From: Streptomyces leeuwenhoekii | GTDB taxonomy: Bacteria; Actinomycetota; Actinomycetes; Streptomycetales; Streptomycetaceae | DNA length: 64,000 nt | Reading direction: 5' to 3' | NCBI RefSeq assembly: GCF_001013905.1 | Contig: NZ_LN831790.1 | Location: forward strand, 1,860,001 to 1,924,000 | In this document: piece by piece, positions 15,731-24,180 of the stretch | Layout: each line of letters opens with the position of its first letter | Numbering within the stretch: position 1 is the first letter of the stretch | Translations under genes and position numbers: made by a program | The notes under the pieces: generated by a model | Database searches by the model: none | Told to the model about the DNA's origin: nothing | What the model saw: only the letters and a program-made list of their open reading frames with translations

Positions 15731-16684
15731 GTGTCCCTGTTCTGGCGGATCTTCGGGCTCAACGCCCTGGTGCTGGGCACGGCCACGGCGCTGCTGCTGT
15801 GGGCGCCGGTGACCGTCTCGGTGCCGGTGCTGCTGACGGAGGCGGTGATCCTGGTCGGCGGCCTGGCCGTCATGCTGGTCGCCAACGCCGCCCTGCTGCG
15901 CTGGGGCCTGTCCCCGCTGGACCGGCTCACGCGGCTGATGACCACCGTCGACCTGCTGCGCCCCGGCCAGCGGCTGCCGGTGCCCGGCGGGGGCGAGGTC
16001 GGCGAGCTGATCCGCACCTTCAACGCCATGCTCGACCGGCTGGAGCGCGAACGGGCCACCAGCAGCGCCCGGGTGCTGCTCGCCCAGGAGGCGGAGCGGC
16101 GGCGCATCGCCCAGGAGCTGCACGACGAGGTCGGGCAGAGCATGACCGCGATCCTGCTGGTGCTCAAACGGGCCGCGGACGAGGCGGCCGAGCCGCTGCG
16201 CGGCGAGCTGCACCAGGCGCAGGAGATCACCCGGGAGAGCCTGGACGAGGTCCGCCGGCTGGTGCGCCGGCTGCGGCCCGGCGTCCTGGACGACCTCGGC
16301 CTGGTCAGCGCGCTGACCTCGCTGACCCACGACTTCGCGACCCACACCGGTCTGCGGGTGCGGCGCCGCTTCGATCCCGCGCTGCCCGCCCTGGAGCGGG
16401 AGACCGAACTGGTCCTGTACCGCGTGGCGCAGGAGAGCCTCACCAACGTGGCGCGCCACGCGGACGCCGAGCGGGTGGAGGTGAGCCTGCGGCACGCGGA
16501 CGACGCGGTGGAACTCTGCGTCACCGACGACGGCCGCGGCATCGAGGCCGTGTGCGAGGGGGCCGGCATCCGCGGCATGCGCGAGCGGGCCCTGCTCGTC
16601 GGCGCGGACCTGGACATCGCCCGGGCCGCGGGGAGCGGCACCCGGGTCCGGCTGAACGCACCGGTGTCCGGGAGGCGGCCGTGA
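15731..16684 (+). CDS. NarL-type sensor histidine kinase
   Basis: A 317-residue membrane kinase. Two transmembrane helices (about 8-25 and 33-53) are followed by a HAMP linker, the HisKA_3 dimerisation domain with phospho-acceptor His131 (QELHDEVGQSMTA), and an HATPase_c domain with N-box (ESLTNVARHA) and G-box (DDGRGIE). There is almost no extracytoplasmic loop, so the signal may be sensed in the membrane or cytoplasm. GTG 15731 follows AGGAGG by 10 nt. Its stop overlaps the response-regulator start by 4 nt. The stimulus is unknown. Confidence 0.92.
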   Translation: MSLFWRIFGLNALVLGTATALLLWAPVTVSVPVLLTEAVILVGGLAVMLVANAALLRWGLSPLDRLTRLMTTVDLLRPGQRLPVPGGGEVGELIRTFNAMLDRLERERATSSARVLLAQEAERRRIAQELHDEVGQSMTAILLVLKRAADEAAEPLRGELHQAQEITRESLDEVRRLVRRLRPGVLDDLGLVSALTSLTHDFATHTGLRVRRRFDPALPALERETELVLYRVAQESLTNVARHADAERVEVSLRHADDAVELCVTDDGRGIEAVCEGAGIRGMRERALLVGADLDIARAAGSGTRVRLNAPVSGRRP

Positions 16685-17346
16685 ACGCGCCCGGCACGTC
16701 CCCGATCCGCATCCTCCTCGCCGACGACCACGCGCTGGTGCGCCGCGGCGTGCGCCTCATCCTCGACCGGGAGCCGGACCTGCGGGTGGTCGCCGAGGCG
16801 GGGGACGGCGCGCAGACGGTCGAGCTGGCCCGCGCCCACGACGTCGACCTGGCCGTGCTGGACATCGCCATGCCGCGCCTGACGGGTCTCCAGGCGGCCC
16901 GTGAGCTGACCGCGCTCAAGCCGGGGCTTCGGGTGCTGATGCTGACCATGCACGACAACGAGCAGTACCTGTTCCAGGCGTTGCGCGCCGGGGCCTGCGG
17001 ATACGTTCTGAAGTCCGTCGCCGACCGGGATCTGGTCGCCGCCTGCCGGGCCGCGATGCGCGACGAGCCGTTCCTGTACCCCGGCGCGGTCGCCGCCCTG
17101 ATCCGCAGCCATCTGGACCGGGTGCGCCAGGGCGAGGAGGGCGCCGGGGGCCTGCTGACGCCGCGCGAGGAGGAGGTGCTCAAACTCGTCGCCGAGGGCC
17201 ACTCCTCGAAGGAGATCGCCGAGCTGCTGTTCATCAGCGTCAAGACGGTCCAGCGGCACCGGGCCAACCTGCTGCACAAGCTGGGCCTGCGCGACCGCCT
17301 GGAACTGACCCGGTACGCCATCCGCGTCGGCCTCGTCGAACCCTGA
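16681..17346 (+). CDS. NarL/FixJ response regulator with LuxR DNA-binding domain
   Basis: A 221-residue partner of the upstream kinase. The receiver domain (about 8-125) has acidic pair Asp15-Asp16, phosphorylation site Asp61 and conserved Lys in YVLKS. The C-terminal LuxR helix-turn-helix reads LTPREEEVLKLVAEGHSSKEIAELLFISVKTVQRH. GTG 16681 lies inside the kinase stop (GTGA overlap), so translation is coupled. Nearby candidate targets are the divergent DksA pair and downstream secDF, by inference only. Confidence 0.93.
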   Translation: MNAPGTSPIRILLADDHALVRRGVRLILDREPDLRVVAEAGDGAQTVELARAHDVDLAVLDIAMPRLTGLQAARELTALKPGLRVLMLTMHDNEQYLFQALRAGACGYVLKSVADRDLVAACRAAMRDEPFLYPGAVAALIRSHLDRVRQGEEGAGGLLTPREEEVLKLVAEGHSSKEIAELLFISVKTVQRHRANLLHKLGLRDRLELTRYAIRVGLVEP

Positions 17347-17364
17347 CCCCGGCCGCCCGGGGTC
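17345..17364 (+). terminator. Short hairpin after the response regulator
   Basis: GACCCCGG and CCGGGGTC pair perfectly around a 4-nt loop and overlap the stop codon. Short but GC-only; a plausible terminator. Confidence 0.45.
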
Positions 17365-17432
17365 CCGGCCGCCACTCCCCGGCCGGGGCCCCGGGTCACA
17401 GGGCCCCCGCCACTCGTCGAAGGGATCGGTGC

Positions 17433-17858
17433 ATGAGCCCCGCGTCCGGCACCGCCCCCTCGGTCCGCCGTGGCGGCGCGTGGGTGCTCGCCGTACTGCT
17501 CGCCCTGCTGGCGGCGCTGGTCGCCGCCCCCGCCGGGCCCCTGCCCTCCCCCGCGGTCCCCGCGGCCCCCGCGCCCGTCGCCGTCCCGGCGGCCGTCGCC
17601 GTCCCCCACGCGGAGCCCGGCCCGTACGCCGACGACGGGTGCGGCGCGGGGTGCGCCGCGCGGGCCGGGGCCCGGCACGAGCACCCCGGGGAGCGCCCGG
17701 CGGCCCCGGGCCACGCGCCCGCCGCCACGCACGGCGGTACGGCCGTCGCCGCACACGGTCACGGGCGGCGCCCGGCCCGCCCCGCCGCCCCGCCGCCCGG
17801 CCCGCTCCCGTCGCGGCCCGACCGCGGGCGGGCGCCGCCCGTCTCCTCCGGCATCTGA
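17433..17858 (+). CDS. Small secreted or anchored Pro/Ala/His-rich protein
   Basis: A 141-residue protein of unknown function. A Sec-type signal or anchor (RRGGAWVLAVLLALLAALVAAPA, about 12-34) is followed by low-complexity Ala/Pro/Val sequence, two cysteines (CGAGC) and a His-rich stretch. ATG 17433 has AAGGGAT upstream. It precedes secDF by 89 bp and may be cotranscribed. The composition gives no functional clue; it could be a surface peptide or metal-binding segment. Confidence 0.6.
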   Translation: MSPASGTAPSVRRGGAWVLAVLLALLAALVAAPAGPLPSPAVPAAPAPVAVPAAVAVPHAEPGPYADDGCGAGCAARAGARHEHPGERPAAPGHAPAATHGGTAVAAHGHGRRPARPAAPPPGPLPSRPDRGRAPPVSSGI

Positions 17859-17947
17859 CGTCCCGTCCTTCTCCGCGGCGCCTCGCGCCGCCTCCCCCGC
17901 CGCGGCCCGCGCCGGCCGCAGCCGCGGCATGCCTGCCGGAGGCCCCT

Positions 17948-20203
17948 GTGAACCGTTCCTCACGGGTGCGGGCGTTCCTCGCCCTCGCCGTGATCGCCGT
18001 ATCGCTGTACATCGCCGTCACCGTGCCGGTCCGCCTCGGACTCGATCTGCGCGGCGGCACCCAGATCGTCCTGGAGACCCGCTCCACGCCCACCGTCACC
18101 GCCGACGCCGAGGCCACCGACCGCACGGTGGAGGTCCTGCGCGGGCGCATCGACGCGCTGGGCGTCGCCGAGCCGACCCTGGTGCGCTCCGGGAGCGACC
18201 GGATCGTCGTCGAGCTGCCCGGGGTCCAGGACCCGAGGAAGGCGGCCGAGGTCCTCGGCCGTACCGCTCAGCTCACCTTCCACGCGGTGCTCGGCACGGC
18301 CGACGGCACCGGCGCGTCCGCGCCCCCGGACGCCCGGCGGGGCGAGCGGGTGCTGCCGGACGAGTCCGGCACCGGGCTGCGGCTGGCGCCCGCCGCCCTG
18401 ACCGGAGAGCACGTCGAGGGCGCCGAGGCCCGCTTCGACCAGCAGGGCGGTGCGGGCTGGCACGTCACCGTGGACTTCAAGGGCGAGGGCGGCGCGGGCT
18501 GGGCCCGGCTGACCGGCGAGGCCGCCTGCCATCCGGCCGCGGACCCGCGGCGCCGGGTCGCCATCACCCTCGACGACACCGTGATCTCCTCCCCCGAGGT
18601 CGACCCGTCGGTCGCCTGCGGCGCCGGCATCACCGGCGGTTCCACGCAGATCACCGGCTCCTTCGACGACGCCGAGGCGCGCGAGCTGGCCCTGCTCGTC
18701 AACGGGGGCGCGCTGCCGGTGCCGGTGGAGACCGTGGAACAGCGCACCGTCGGCCCCACCCTCGGGGAACGGGCCATCGAGGCCGGGGCGTGGGCGGCGG
18801 TCGTCGGCACCACCCTGACCGCCCTGTTCATCGTCGCCGTCTACCGGCTGATGGGCGCGCTCGCGGCCCTGGCCCTGGTCTGCTACGGCCTGATCTCCTA
18901 CGCCGCGCTGGCCGTGCTCGGCGCCACCCTGACCCTGCCGGGCCTGGCGGGGTTCGTACTGGCGATCGGCATGGCCGTGGACGCCAACGTGCTGGTGTTC
19001 GAACGCGCCCGGGAGGAGCACACCGCCCGCACCCGCCCCAGTCCCCGGTCGGCGCTGACGGCGGGCTTCCGCGGTGCCTTCAGCGCGATCGCCGACTCCA
19101 ACGTCACCACGCTCATCGCCGCCGCCCTGCTGTTCTTCCTCGCCTCCGGGCCGGTGCGCGGTTTCGGCGTGACCCTGGGCATCGGCGTCCTGGCGTCCAT
19201 GATCAGCGCCCTGGTCGTCACCCGTGTCCTCGCCGACCTCGCGGTGAACCGTCCGTCGGTGCGCCGCCGCCCCCGCCTCACCGGCATCGCCGCCCCCGGC
19301 CGGGTCCGCGAGGCCGTGCTGCGCCGTGACCCGCGCCTGATGGCCCGCCCGCGCCGCTGGCTGGCGGTCTCCGGCGTCCTGCTGGTCCTGGCGGGCTCGG
19401 GTATCGCGGTGCGCGGTCTGGATCTCGGGGTGGAGTTCACCGGCGGACGCCTCATCGAGTACACCACCGAGCGACCGGTCGACCCCGACCGGGCCCGCGC
19501 CGCGCTGGCCGACGCGGGTCTGCCCCGCGCGGTGGTCCAGACCTCGGGCGAGGCCGGGCTGTCGGTGCGCACCGAGAGGCTGACCGAGGCCGAGTCCCAC
19601 CGCGTCACCGAGGTCGTCGGCGGCCTCGGCGGCGGGGCGGACGAACTCCGTGACGAGATGATCGGCCCGAGCCTCGGCGAGGAGCTGCGGCGCAACGCGC
19701 TCATCGCCCTCGCCGTGGCGCTCGGCGCCCAGTTGCTCTATCTGGCGGCCCGCTTCCGCTGGCTGTTCGGCACCGCCGCGGTCACCGCGCTCGCCCACGA
19801 CGTGGTGATCCTGGTCGGTGTCTTCGCCTGGCTCGGCAAGCCCGTCGACGGGGTGTTCCTCGCCGCGGTGCTGACCGTCGTCGGCTACTCCGTCAACGAC
19901 TCGGTCGTCCTCTTCGACCGCGTCAGGGAGCTGCGCGAACGCCATCGCGGGCTGCCGCTGTCCCGGGTCGTGGACCGGGCGGTGGTGCAGACGCTGCCGC
20001 GGACCGTCAGCACCGGCATGGGCGCGGTCCTGGTCGTCGGTGCCCTCGCCGTCCTCGGCGAGGACGCGCTCACCGACTTCGCGCTGGCCCTGCTCGTCGG
20101 CCTGGCGGTGGGCACCTGGTCGTCCGTCTTCACGGCCGCCCCCGTCGCGGTGGCACTCGACCGGCGCGGCGCCGGGGGGAGCCGCGTCCGGCGCGCGGGC
20201 TGA
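17948..20203 (+). CDS. secDF: Protein translocase SecDF (fused SecD and SecF)
   Basis: A 751-residue twelve-helix membrane protein that uses the proton gradient to pull proteins through SecYEG. The SecD half shows LGLDLRGGTQIVLE, a periplasmic domain and GMAVDANVLVFERAREE. The SecF half (from about residue 460) shows DLGVEFTGGRLIEY and VVGYSVNDSVVLFDRVRE. GTG 17948 has GGAGG 5 nt upstream. Streptomyces usually also has separate secD and secF, so this is probably a second, accessory copy. The SecD periplasmic domain is rather short. Confidence 0.93.
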   Translation: MNRSSRVRAFLALAVIAVSLYIAVTVPVRLGLDLRGGTQIVLETRSTPTVTADAEATDRTVEVLRGRIDALGVAEPTLVRSGSDRIVVELPGVQDPRKAAEVLGRTAQLTFHAVLGTADGTGASAPPDARRGERVLPDESGTGLRLAPAALTGEHVEGAEARFDQQGGAGWHVTVDFKGEGGAGWARLTGEAACHPAADPRRRVAITLDDTVISSPEVDPSVACGAGITGGSTQITGSFDDAEARELALLVNGGALPVPVETVEQRTVGPTLGERAIEAGAWAAVVGTTLTALFIVAVYRLMGALAALALVCYGLISYAALAVLGATLTLPGLAGFVLAIGMAVDANVLVFERAREEHTARTRPSPRSALTAGFRGAFSAIADSNVTTLIAAALLFFLASGPVRGFGVTLGIGVLASMISALVVTRVLADLAVNRPSVRRRPRLTGIAAPGRVREAVLRRDPRLMARPRRWLAVSGVLLVLAGSGIAVRGLDLGVEFTGGRLIEYTTERPVDPDRARAALADAGLPRAVVQTSGEAGLSVRTERLTEAESHRVTEVVGGLGGGADELRDEMIGPSLGEELRRNALIALAVALGAQLLYLAARFRWLFGTAAVTALAHDVVILVGVFAWLGKPVDGVFLAAVLTVVGYSVNDSVVLFDRVRELRERHRGLPLSRVVDRAVVQTLPRTVSTGMGAVLVVGALAVLGEDALTDFALALLVGLAVGTWSSVFTAAPVAVALDRRGAGGSRVRRAG

Positions 20204-20242
20204 CGGCCGGGCGGCACGGCGGACGCGGACGGATGCAGCCCC

Positions 20243-21040
20243 TCAGGAGGGCGCGAAGTGGTCCTCCACCAGGGTCCGCACCACGTCCGCGTCCCCGGCG
20301 ATCAGCGCGTCCAGCAGTGCGGTGTGCTCGTGGGCGTCGGCCACCAGGTCGGCGCGTCCGGGCGCCGCGGGCGGGCCGACCAGCGGCCACTGGGAGCGGC
20401 GGTGCAGATCGTCGGCGACCCGGACCAGTTGGTCGTTGCCGGCCAGGGCGAGCACCGCCCGGTGGAAGGCGCGGTCGGCCTCGGCGTAGCCGGCCCGGCA
20501 CCCGGCGGAGGCGGCGCGCACGGTGGCCTCCGCCAGGGGCCGCAGCTCCGCCCAGCGCGCCGCGGGCACCGTACGGGCCAGGCGGAGCATCACCGGTACT
20601 TCGATCAGGGCCCGCACCTCGGCCAGTTCGGCCAGCTCCCGGCCGCTGCGCTCCAGGACGCGGAAGCCGCGGTTGGGGACGACCTCGACGGCGCCCTCCA
20701 GGGCCAGCTGCTGCATCGCCTCCCGCACCGGGGTCGCCGACACCCCGAACCGCGCGCCGAGCGCCGGGGCCGAGTAGACCTCGCCCGGTTGCAGTTCGCC
20801 CGCCAGGAGCGCGGTGCGCAGGGCGTCGAGGATCTGCCCGCGCACGGAGGACCGCTGGATGAGGGGGCGGGTGCCGGGAGCGGGCGGTTCGCCGTGGGTG
20901 TGCTCGCCGCGTGCGGGCCCCGCCGCGCCGGCCCCCCGCTCCGCCTCCGCCGCGCCGGGCTGCGGCGGCACCCGGACCCGCCCCGGCCGGCGGAGGGCGG
21001 CGGCGTCCGGCCCGGCGGGGCCCTGCGTGCCCTGCTTCAC
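20243..21040 (-). CDS. GntR-family regulator with FCD effector domain
   Basis: A 265-residue DNA-binding regulator. A disordered Pro/Ala/Arg tail of about 60 residues precedes the winged helix-turn-helix (about 68-130; VRGQILDALRTALLAGELQPGEVYSAPALGARFGVSATPVREAM). The FCD ligand domain follows (His residues in ADRAFHRAVLALAGN and DAHEHTALLDAL). GTG 21040 is chosen because AGGAGGA lies 3-9 nt upstream. FCD regulators commonly sense carboxylic acids. No adjacent catabolic gene points to a target. Confidence 0.88.
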   Translation of the reverse strand: MKQGTQGPAGPDAAALRRPGRVRVPPQPGAAEAERGAGAAGPARGEHTHGEPPAPGTRPLIQRSSVRGQILDALRTALLAGELQPGEVYSAPALGARFGVSATPVREAMQQLALEGAVEVVPNRGFRVLERSGRELAELAEVRALIEVPVMLRLARTVPAARWAELRPLAEATVRAASAGCRAGYAEADRAFHRAVLALAGNDQLVRVADDLHRRSQWPLVGPPAAPGRADLVADAHEHTALLDALIAGDADVVRTLVEDHFAPS

Positions 21041-21150
21041 GAGTCCTCCTCCGGGACGTGTCGGGATATGGGGCGGGACGGGCGTGGTTACCCGTCCGTC
21101 GAGCACGATAAGCGCACGCGCCGCCCCTGCACATCCCGGCGATCTCGGGG

Positions 21151-21169
21151 TAAGGTAAGGCTTACCTTG
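21151..21169. promoter_or_regulatory. Iron box (DmdR1/IdeR operator)
   Basis: TAAGGTAAGGCTTACCTTG contains the perfect palindrome AAGGTAAG-G-CTTACCTT (21152-21168) and closely fits the actinobacterial iron-repressor consensus TTAGGTTAGGCTAACCTAA. It lies 20 bp before the FhuF-like gene, predicting repression when iron is plentiful. Confidence 0.8.
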
Positions 21170-21189
21170 ATCAGCCCGTTGCCCGTGAC

Positions 21190-22053
21190 ATGGATCGGTG
21201 GTCCCGCATGCCCGTGCCCCGTTCGGCCGTCGCGGACGCGTACGCCCGTCTGACCGAAGTCTTCCCCGGGCTGGCGGTCACCGAGCTCGGTCCCGGCGAG
21301 CCGGCCCCCCGGGGCGGCGGCTGGGTCGCCGCCGCCTCGCTCGCGGAGGGCGGGACCGCCCTGACGGAGTTCCTGGCCTGGGACGACGCGCAGGTGGTGC
21401 GCGACTACGGCCAGAAGGCCCGCCCGGACGTGGTGGCGAGCTTCGGACTGCACCGGTACGCCTGGCCGGCCTGCCTGCTCGTCACCGTGCCGTGGTTCCT
21501 GCACCGCCGGGTGCCCCGTCTCCCCGTGACGCACGTCTCGTTCGACCGCACCGCCCCCGGTCTCTCGCTGGGCCGCATGGCCGTCCGCCCGGAGGGGTTC
21601 GCCTGCCTGCCCGGCGATCCGGCCGCCGCCCTGCCCGGCGCCCGCGTGGTCGCGGACGAGGAGGCGCTGCGGGCCGAGGTGCGGGGGGCGATCGCCGAGC
21701 ACCTGGAGCCGGTGCTGGCCGGTTTCGGGCCGCGGATGCGGCGGCGCGGGCGTGCCCTGTGGGGGATGGCGACGGACGAGATCGTCGAGGGTCTGTGGTA
21801 CGTGGCCCATCTGCTCGGCGAGGAGGAGCGGGCACGGCACGAGCTGGAGCTGCTGCTGCCGGGCGCGACCCGGCCGTACGTCGGGGCGGCGGCCTTCCGT
21901 GAGCTGACCGGCCCGGACGGCGAGCCGCTGCGCACCCGGGACCGGGCGAGCTGCTGCATGTTCTACACGGTGCGCCCCGAGGACACCTGCGCCACCTGCC
22001 CGCGCACCTGCGACGCGGACCGCGTCGGCAGACTGGCCGCCGCCGCGCGCTGA
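21190..22053 (+). CDS. FhuF-like (2Fe-2S) ferric-siderophore reductase
   Basis: A 287-residue cytoplasmic protein that probably reduces iron from imported ferric siderophores. The C-terminal cysteine signature CC-x10-C-x2-C (SCCMFYTVRPEDTCATCPRTC) is the hallmark of FhuF-type 2Fe-2S proteins. ATG 21190 leaves only a short leader after the iron box; ATG 21208 is an alternative with GGTGG upstream. The iron box strongly supports the iron role. No siderophore genes adjoin it. Confidence 0.85.
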   Translation: MDRWSRMPVPRSAVADAYARLTEVFPGLAVTELGPGEPAPRGGGWVAAASLAEGGTALTEFLAWDDAQVVRDYGQKARPDVVASFGLHRYAWPACLLVTVPWFLHRRVPRLPVTHVSFDRTAPGLSLGRMAVRPEGFACLPGDPAAALPGARVVADEEALRAEVRGAIAEHLEPVLAGFGPRMRRRGRALWGMATDEIVEGLWYVAHLLGEEERARHELELLLPGATRPYVGAAAFRELTGPDGEPLRTRDRASCCMFYTVRPEDTCATCPRTCDADRVGRLAAAAR

Positions 22054-22346
22054 CATCCCCCGGGCGCGCCCCCGCCCCCGGGACCGACCGCGCCAGAGAC
22101 CCGGCACGCCCGCACGCGCTACCACAACCACCCGGCAGATCACCGGAACTCTCCGCGGAACCACCCGCACGGGAAGCCTCACTCGAACACAACTCGCCTC
22201 ATTCAAGCGGTAGTTCGAGAGGGACGCCGCTCCGGGCACCCCGGTCGCACTCCCTTGGCGGCCTCTTGCCGGGAAACCCCCTGGGGCCCGCCGGCTTTGG
22301 GCCACCATGGCGGGCGTCACGCCGTATCGCAAGGCAAGGGACCCAG

Positions 22347-23405
22347 ATGAGACTGACCGACATATCGCTGAACTGGCTGCTTCCGGGCGCCGTACTGCTC
22401 CTGGGCATGCTGGCGGCGGTGGCGGTGCTCGCGCGCGGCAAGCGCACCTCGGGGAAGCACGCGAGCGCGGACGACTCGTGGGAGCGGGCCGAGGAGCGCC
22501 GCAGACGCAAGGAGGCCGTCTACGGCACCGTCTCCTACGTGCTGCTGTTCTGCTGCGCCGCGGTGGCGGCGGCGCTGTCCTTCCACGGTCTGGTCGGCTT
22601 CGGCGAGCAGAACCTCGGGCTCTCCGGCGGCTGGCAGTACCTGGTCCCGTTCGGTCTGGACGGGGCCGCGATGTTCTGTTCCGTGCTGGCGGTGCGCGAG
22701 GCCAGTCACGGTGACGCCGCGCTCGGCTCCCGGATCCTGGTGTGGACGTTCGCCCTGGCGGCGGCCTGGTTCAACTGGGTGCACGCGCCGCGGGGCGTGG
22801 GCCACGCGGGCGCCCCGCACTTCTTCGCGGGCATGTCCCTGTCGGCGGCGGTCCTGTTCGACCGCGCCCTGAAGCAGACGCGCCGGGCGGCCCTGCGCGA
22901 GCAGGGGCTGGTGCCGCGTCCCCTGCCGCAGATCCGTATCGTCCGCTGGCTGCGGGCGCCCCGGGAGACCTACCGGGCCTGGTCGCTCATGCTCCTGGAG
23001 GGGGTGCGCAGCCTGGACGAGGCGGTCGAGGAGGTGCGCGAGGACCGGCGGCGGAAGGAGGAGACCCGGCGGCTCCACCGCGAGCAGCAGCGCCTGGAGC
23101 GGGCCCGGCTGAAGGCGATCCGCCGGGGCCACCCGGGGTTCGCCGGGCGGGGCGACGGGCCGCAGGTCGAGATCGAGGTGCAGGCGGTGGAACGGGGCGC
23201 GGACCGGGCCTCCGCGGAGCCTGCCATATCCGCGCCGCCCACCCCGGAGCAGTTGCCCCCGCAGTCGCGTCCCTCCCTCCAGCCCGTCCGTGGCGGGGCT
23301 GACCGGGTCACCGTCGACCTCACCGCGGAGGACGACACCCAGACCCTGCCGCGCCTGGACTCCCTGGAGCGCAAACTCAAGGACCTGGAGCGGCAGTTCG
23401 GCTGA
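22347..23405 (+). CDS. DUF2637 membrane protein
   Basis: A 352-residue protein with an N-terminal helix (about 10-28), a basic stretch, then three more hydrophobic segments (about 55-75, 90-110, 120-165). A long charged coiled-coil tail (about 220-275, RRRKEETRRLHREQQRLERARLKAI) and a terminal segment with TLPRLDSLERKLKDLERQFG follow. The membrane part matches DUF2637, a family also found in plasmid spread (Spd) proteins. ATG 22347 follows AAGGG. Whether this copy is plasmid-derived cannot be told; its function is unknown. Confidence 0.75.
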   Translation: MRLTDISLNWLLPGAVLLLGMLAAVAVLARGKRTSGKHASADDSWERAEERRRRKEAVYGTVSYVLLFCCAAVAAALSFHGLVGFGEQNLGLSGGWQYLVPFGLDGAAMFCSVLAVREASHGDAALGSRILVWTFALAAAWFNWVHAPRGVGHAGAPHFFAGMSLSAAVLFDRALKQTRRAALREQGLVPRPLPQIRIVRWLRAPRETYRAWSLMLLEGVRSLDEAVEEVREDRRRKEETRRLHREQQRLERARLKAIRRGHPGFAGRGDGPQVEIEVQAVERGADRASAEPAISAPPTPEQLPPQSRPSLQPVRGGADRVTVDLTAEDDTQTLPRLDSLERKLKDLERQFG

Positions 23406-23499
23406 CCGGGCAGGACGCGGGCGGCCCCGGCGGCGGGTTCGGGACCTCCCCCGGCGGCTGACGGGGGTCCTTCCCGCGTGGCGGGCGCGGGTCCCTCCC

Positions 23500-23534
23500 G
23501 GGCGAGGGCGCGGGGCCGCCACGGGCCCTCGCCC
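23500..23534. terminator. Bidirectional hairpin between convergent genes
   Basis: GGGCGAGGGC (23500-23509) pairs with GCCCTCGCCC (23525-23534) around a 15-nt GC-rich loop, between the DUF2637 gene and the convergent ATP-binding protein gene. Confidence 0.55.
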
Positions 23535-23542
23535 CTCGGTGT

Positions 23543-24022
23543 TCACCCCGCCTCGGCGTCCAGTTCGAACCAGACCGACTTGCCCACCCCGTGCGCCCGC
23601 ACGCCCCAGGCGTCCGCGAGGGACTCCAGCAGCACCAGTCCCCTTCCGTTCGTGGCGTCGCCGGGGGCGGGAGCGGACGGCCGGAGCCGCCCGGCCACGA
23701 AGTCCCGCACCTCCACCCGCACCCCGCGCGGCCCGACCGTGGCCGTCAGGACGGCGTCGTCGTCGGTGTGGATCAGCGCGTTGGTGACGAGTTCGCTGGT
23801 CAGCAGCTCCGCCACCGCGGACCGTCCGGGCCTGCCCCACTGCCGCAGCAGATCGCGCAGCGCCCGGCGCGCCTCGGGGACGGCCCGTAAGTCCGCCCGT
23901 CCCAGTCTTCGCCTGAGCTGGGGCGCCGCCGCGCCGGTGCTGCCGGTCTGCTGCCGTGTCGTGCCGTGTGCCGAGGGGGCCCCGACCGTCGTGGGGCCGC
24001 CCCCTCCTGCCTGCCTCTTCAT
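23543..24022 (-). CDS. Anti-sigma-factor-like ATP-binding protein (HATPase_c_2)
   Basis: A 159-residue soluble GHKL ATPase of the RsbW/SpoIIAB type common in Streptomyces. The N-box region is AVAELLTSELVTNALIHTDDDA and the G-box is GRGLVLLESLADAWGVR, followed by the conserved KSVWFEL ending. ATG 24022 is used; the ribosome site is weak (GGGGGC). Such proteins bind and inhibit sigma factors, but no sigma or anti-anti-sigma gene lies next to it. Confidence 0.85.
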   Translation of the reverse strand: MKRQAGGGGPTTVGAPSAHGTTRQQTGSTGAAAPQLRRRLGRADLRAVPEARRALRDLLRQWGRPGRSAVAELLTSELVTNALIHTDDDAVLTATVGPRGVRVEVRDFVAGRLRPSAPAPGDATNGRGLVLLESLADAWGVRAHGVGKSVWFELDAEAG

Positions 24023-24180
24023 GCCCCCGCCCGCGTGCCGATGTCGGTTCCCCTCCTGCTCGAACACGTTCACGAGGATCCTTGCCCGATCGGGCGCCCG
24101 GCAGTCCTGCCGGAGGTCCGGGAGCGAAGTTGGCCGAACTCCGCCCCTCCCCCCTCGGTGCCGTACGAGGCGGTGGACGC

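Noticed and set aside
14665..18150. 1161-codon minus-strand frame
   Set aside because: It is a composition artefact antisense to the kinase, response regulator and secDF start; only its last 122 codons (DksA-like) are real.
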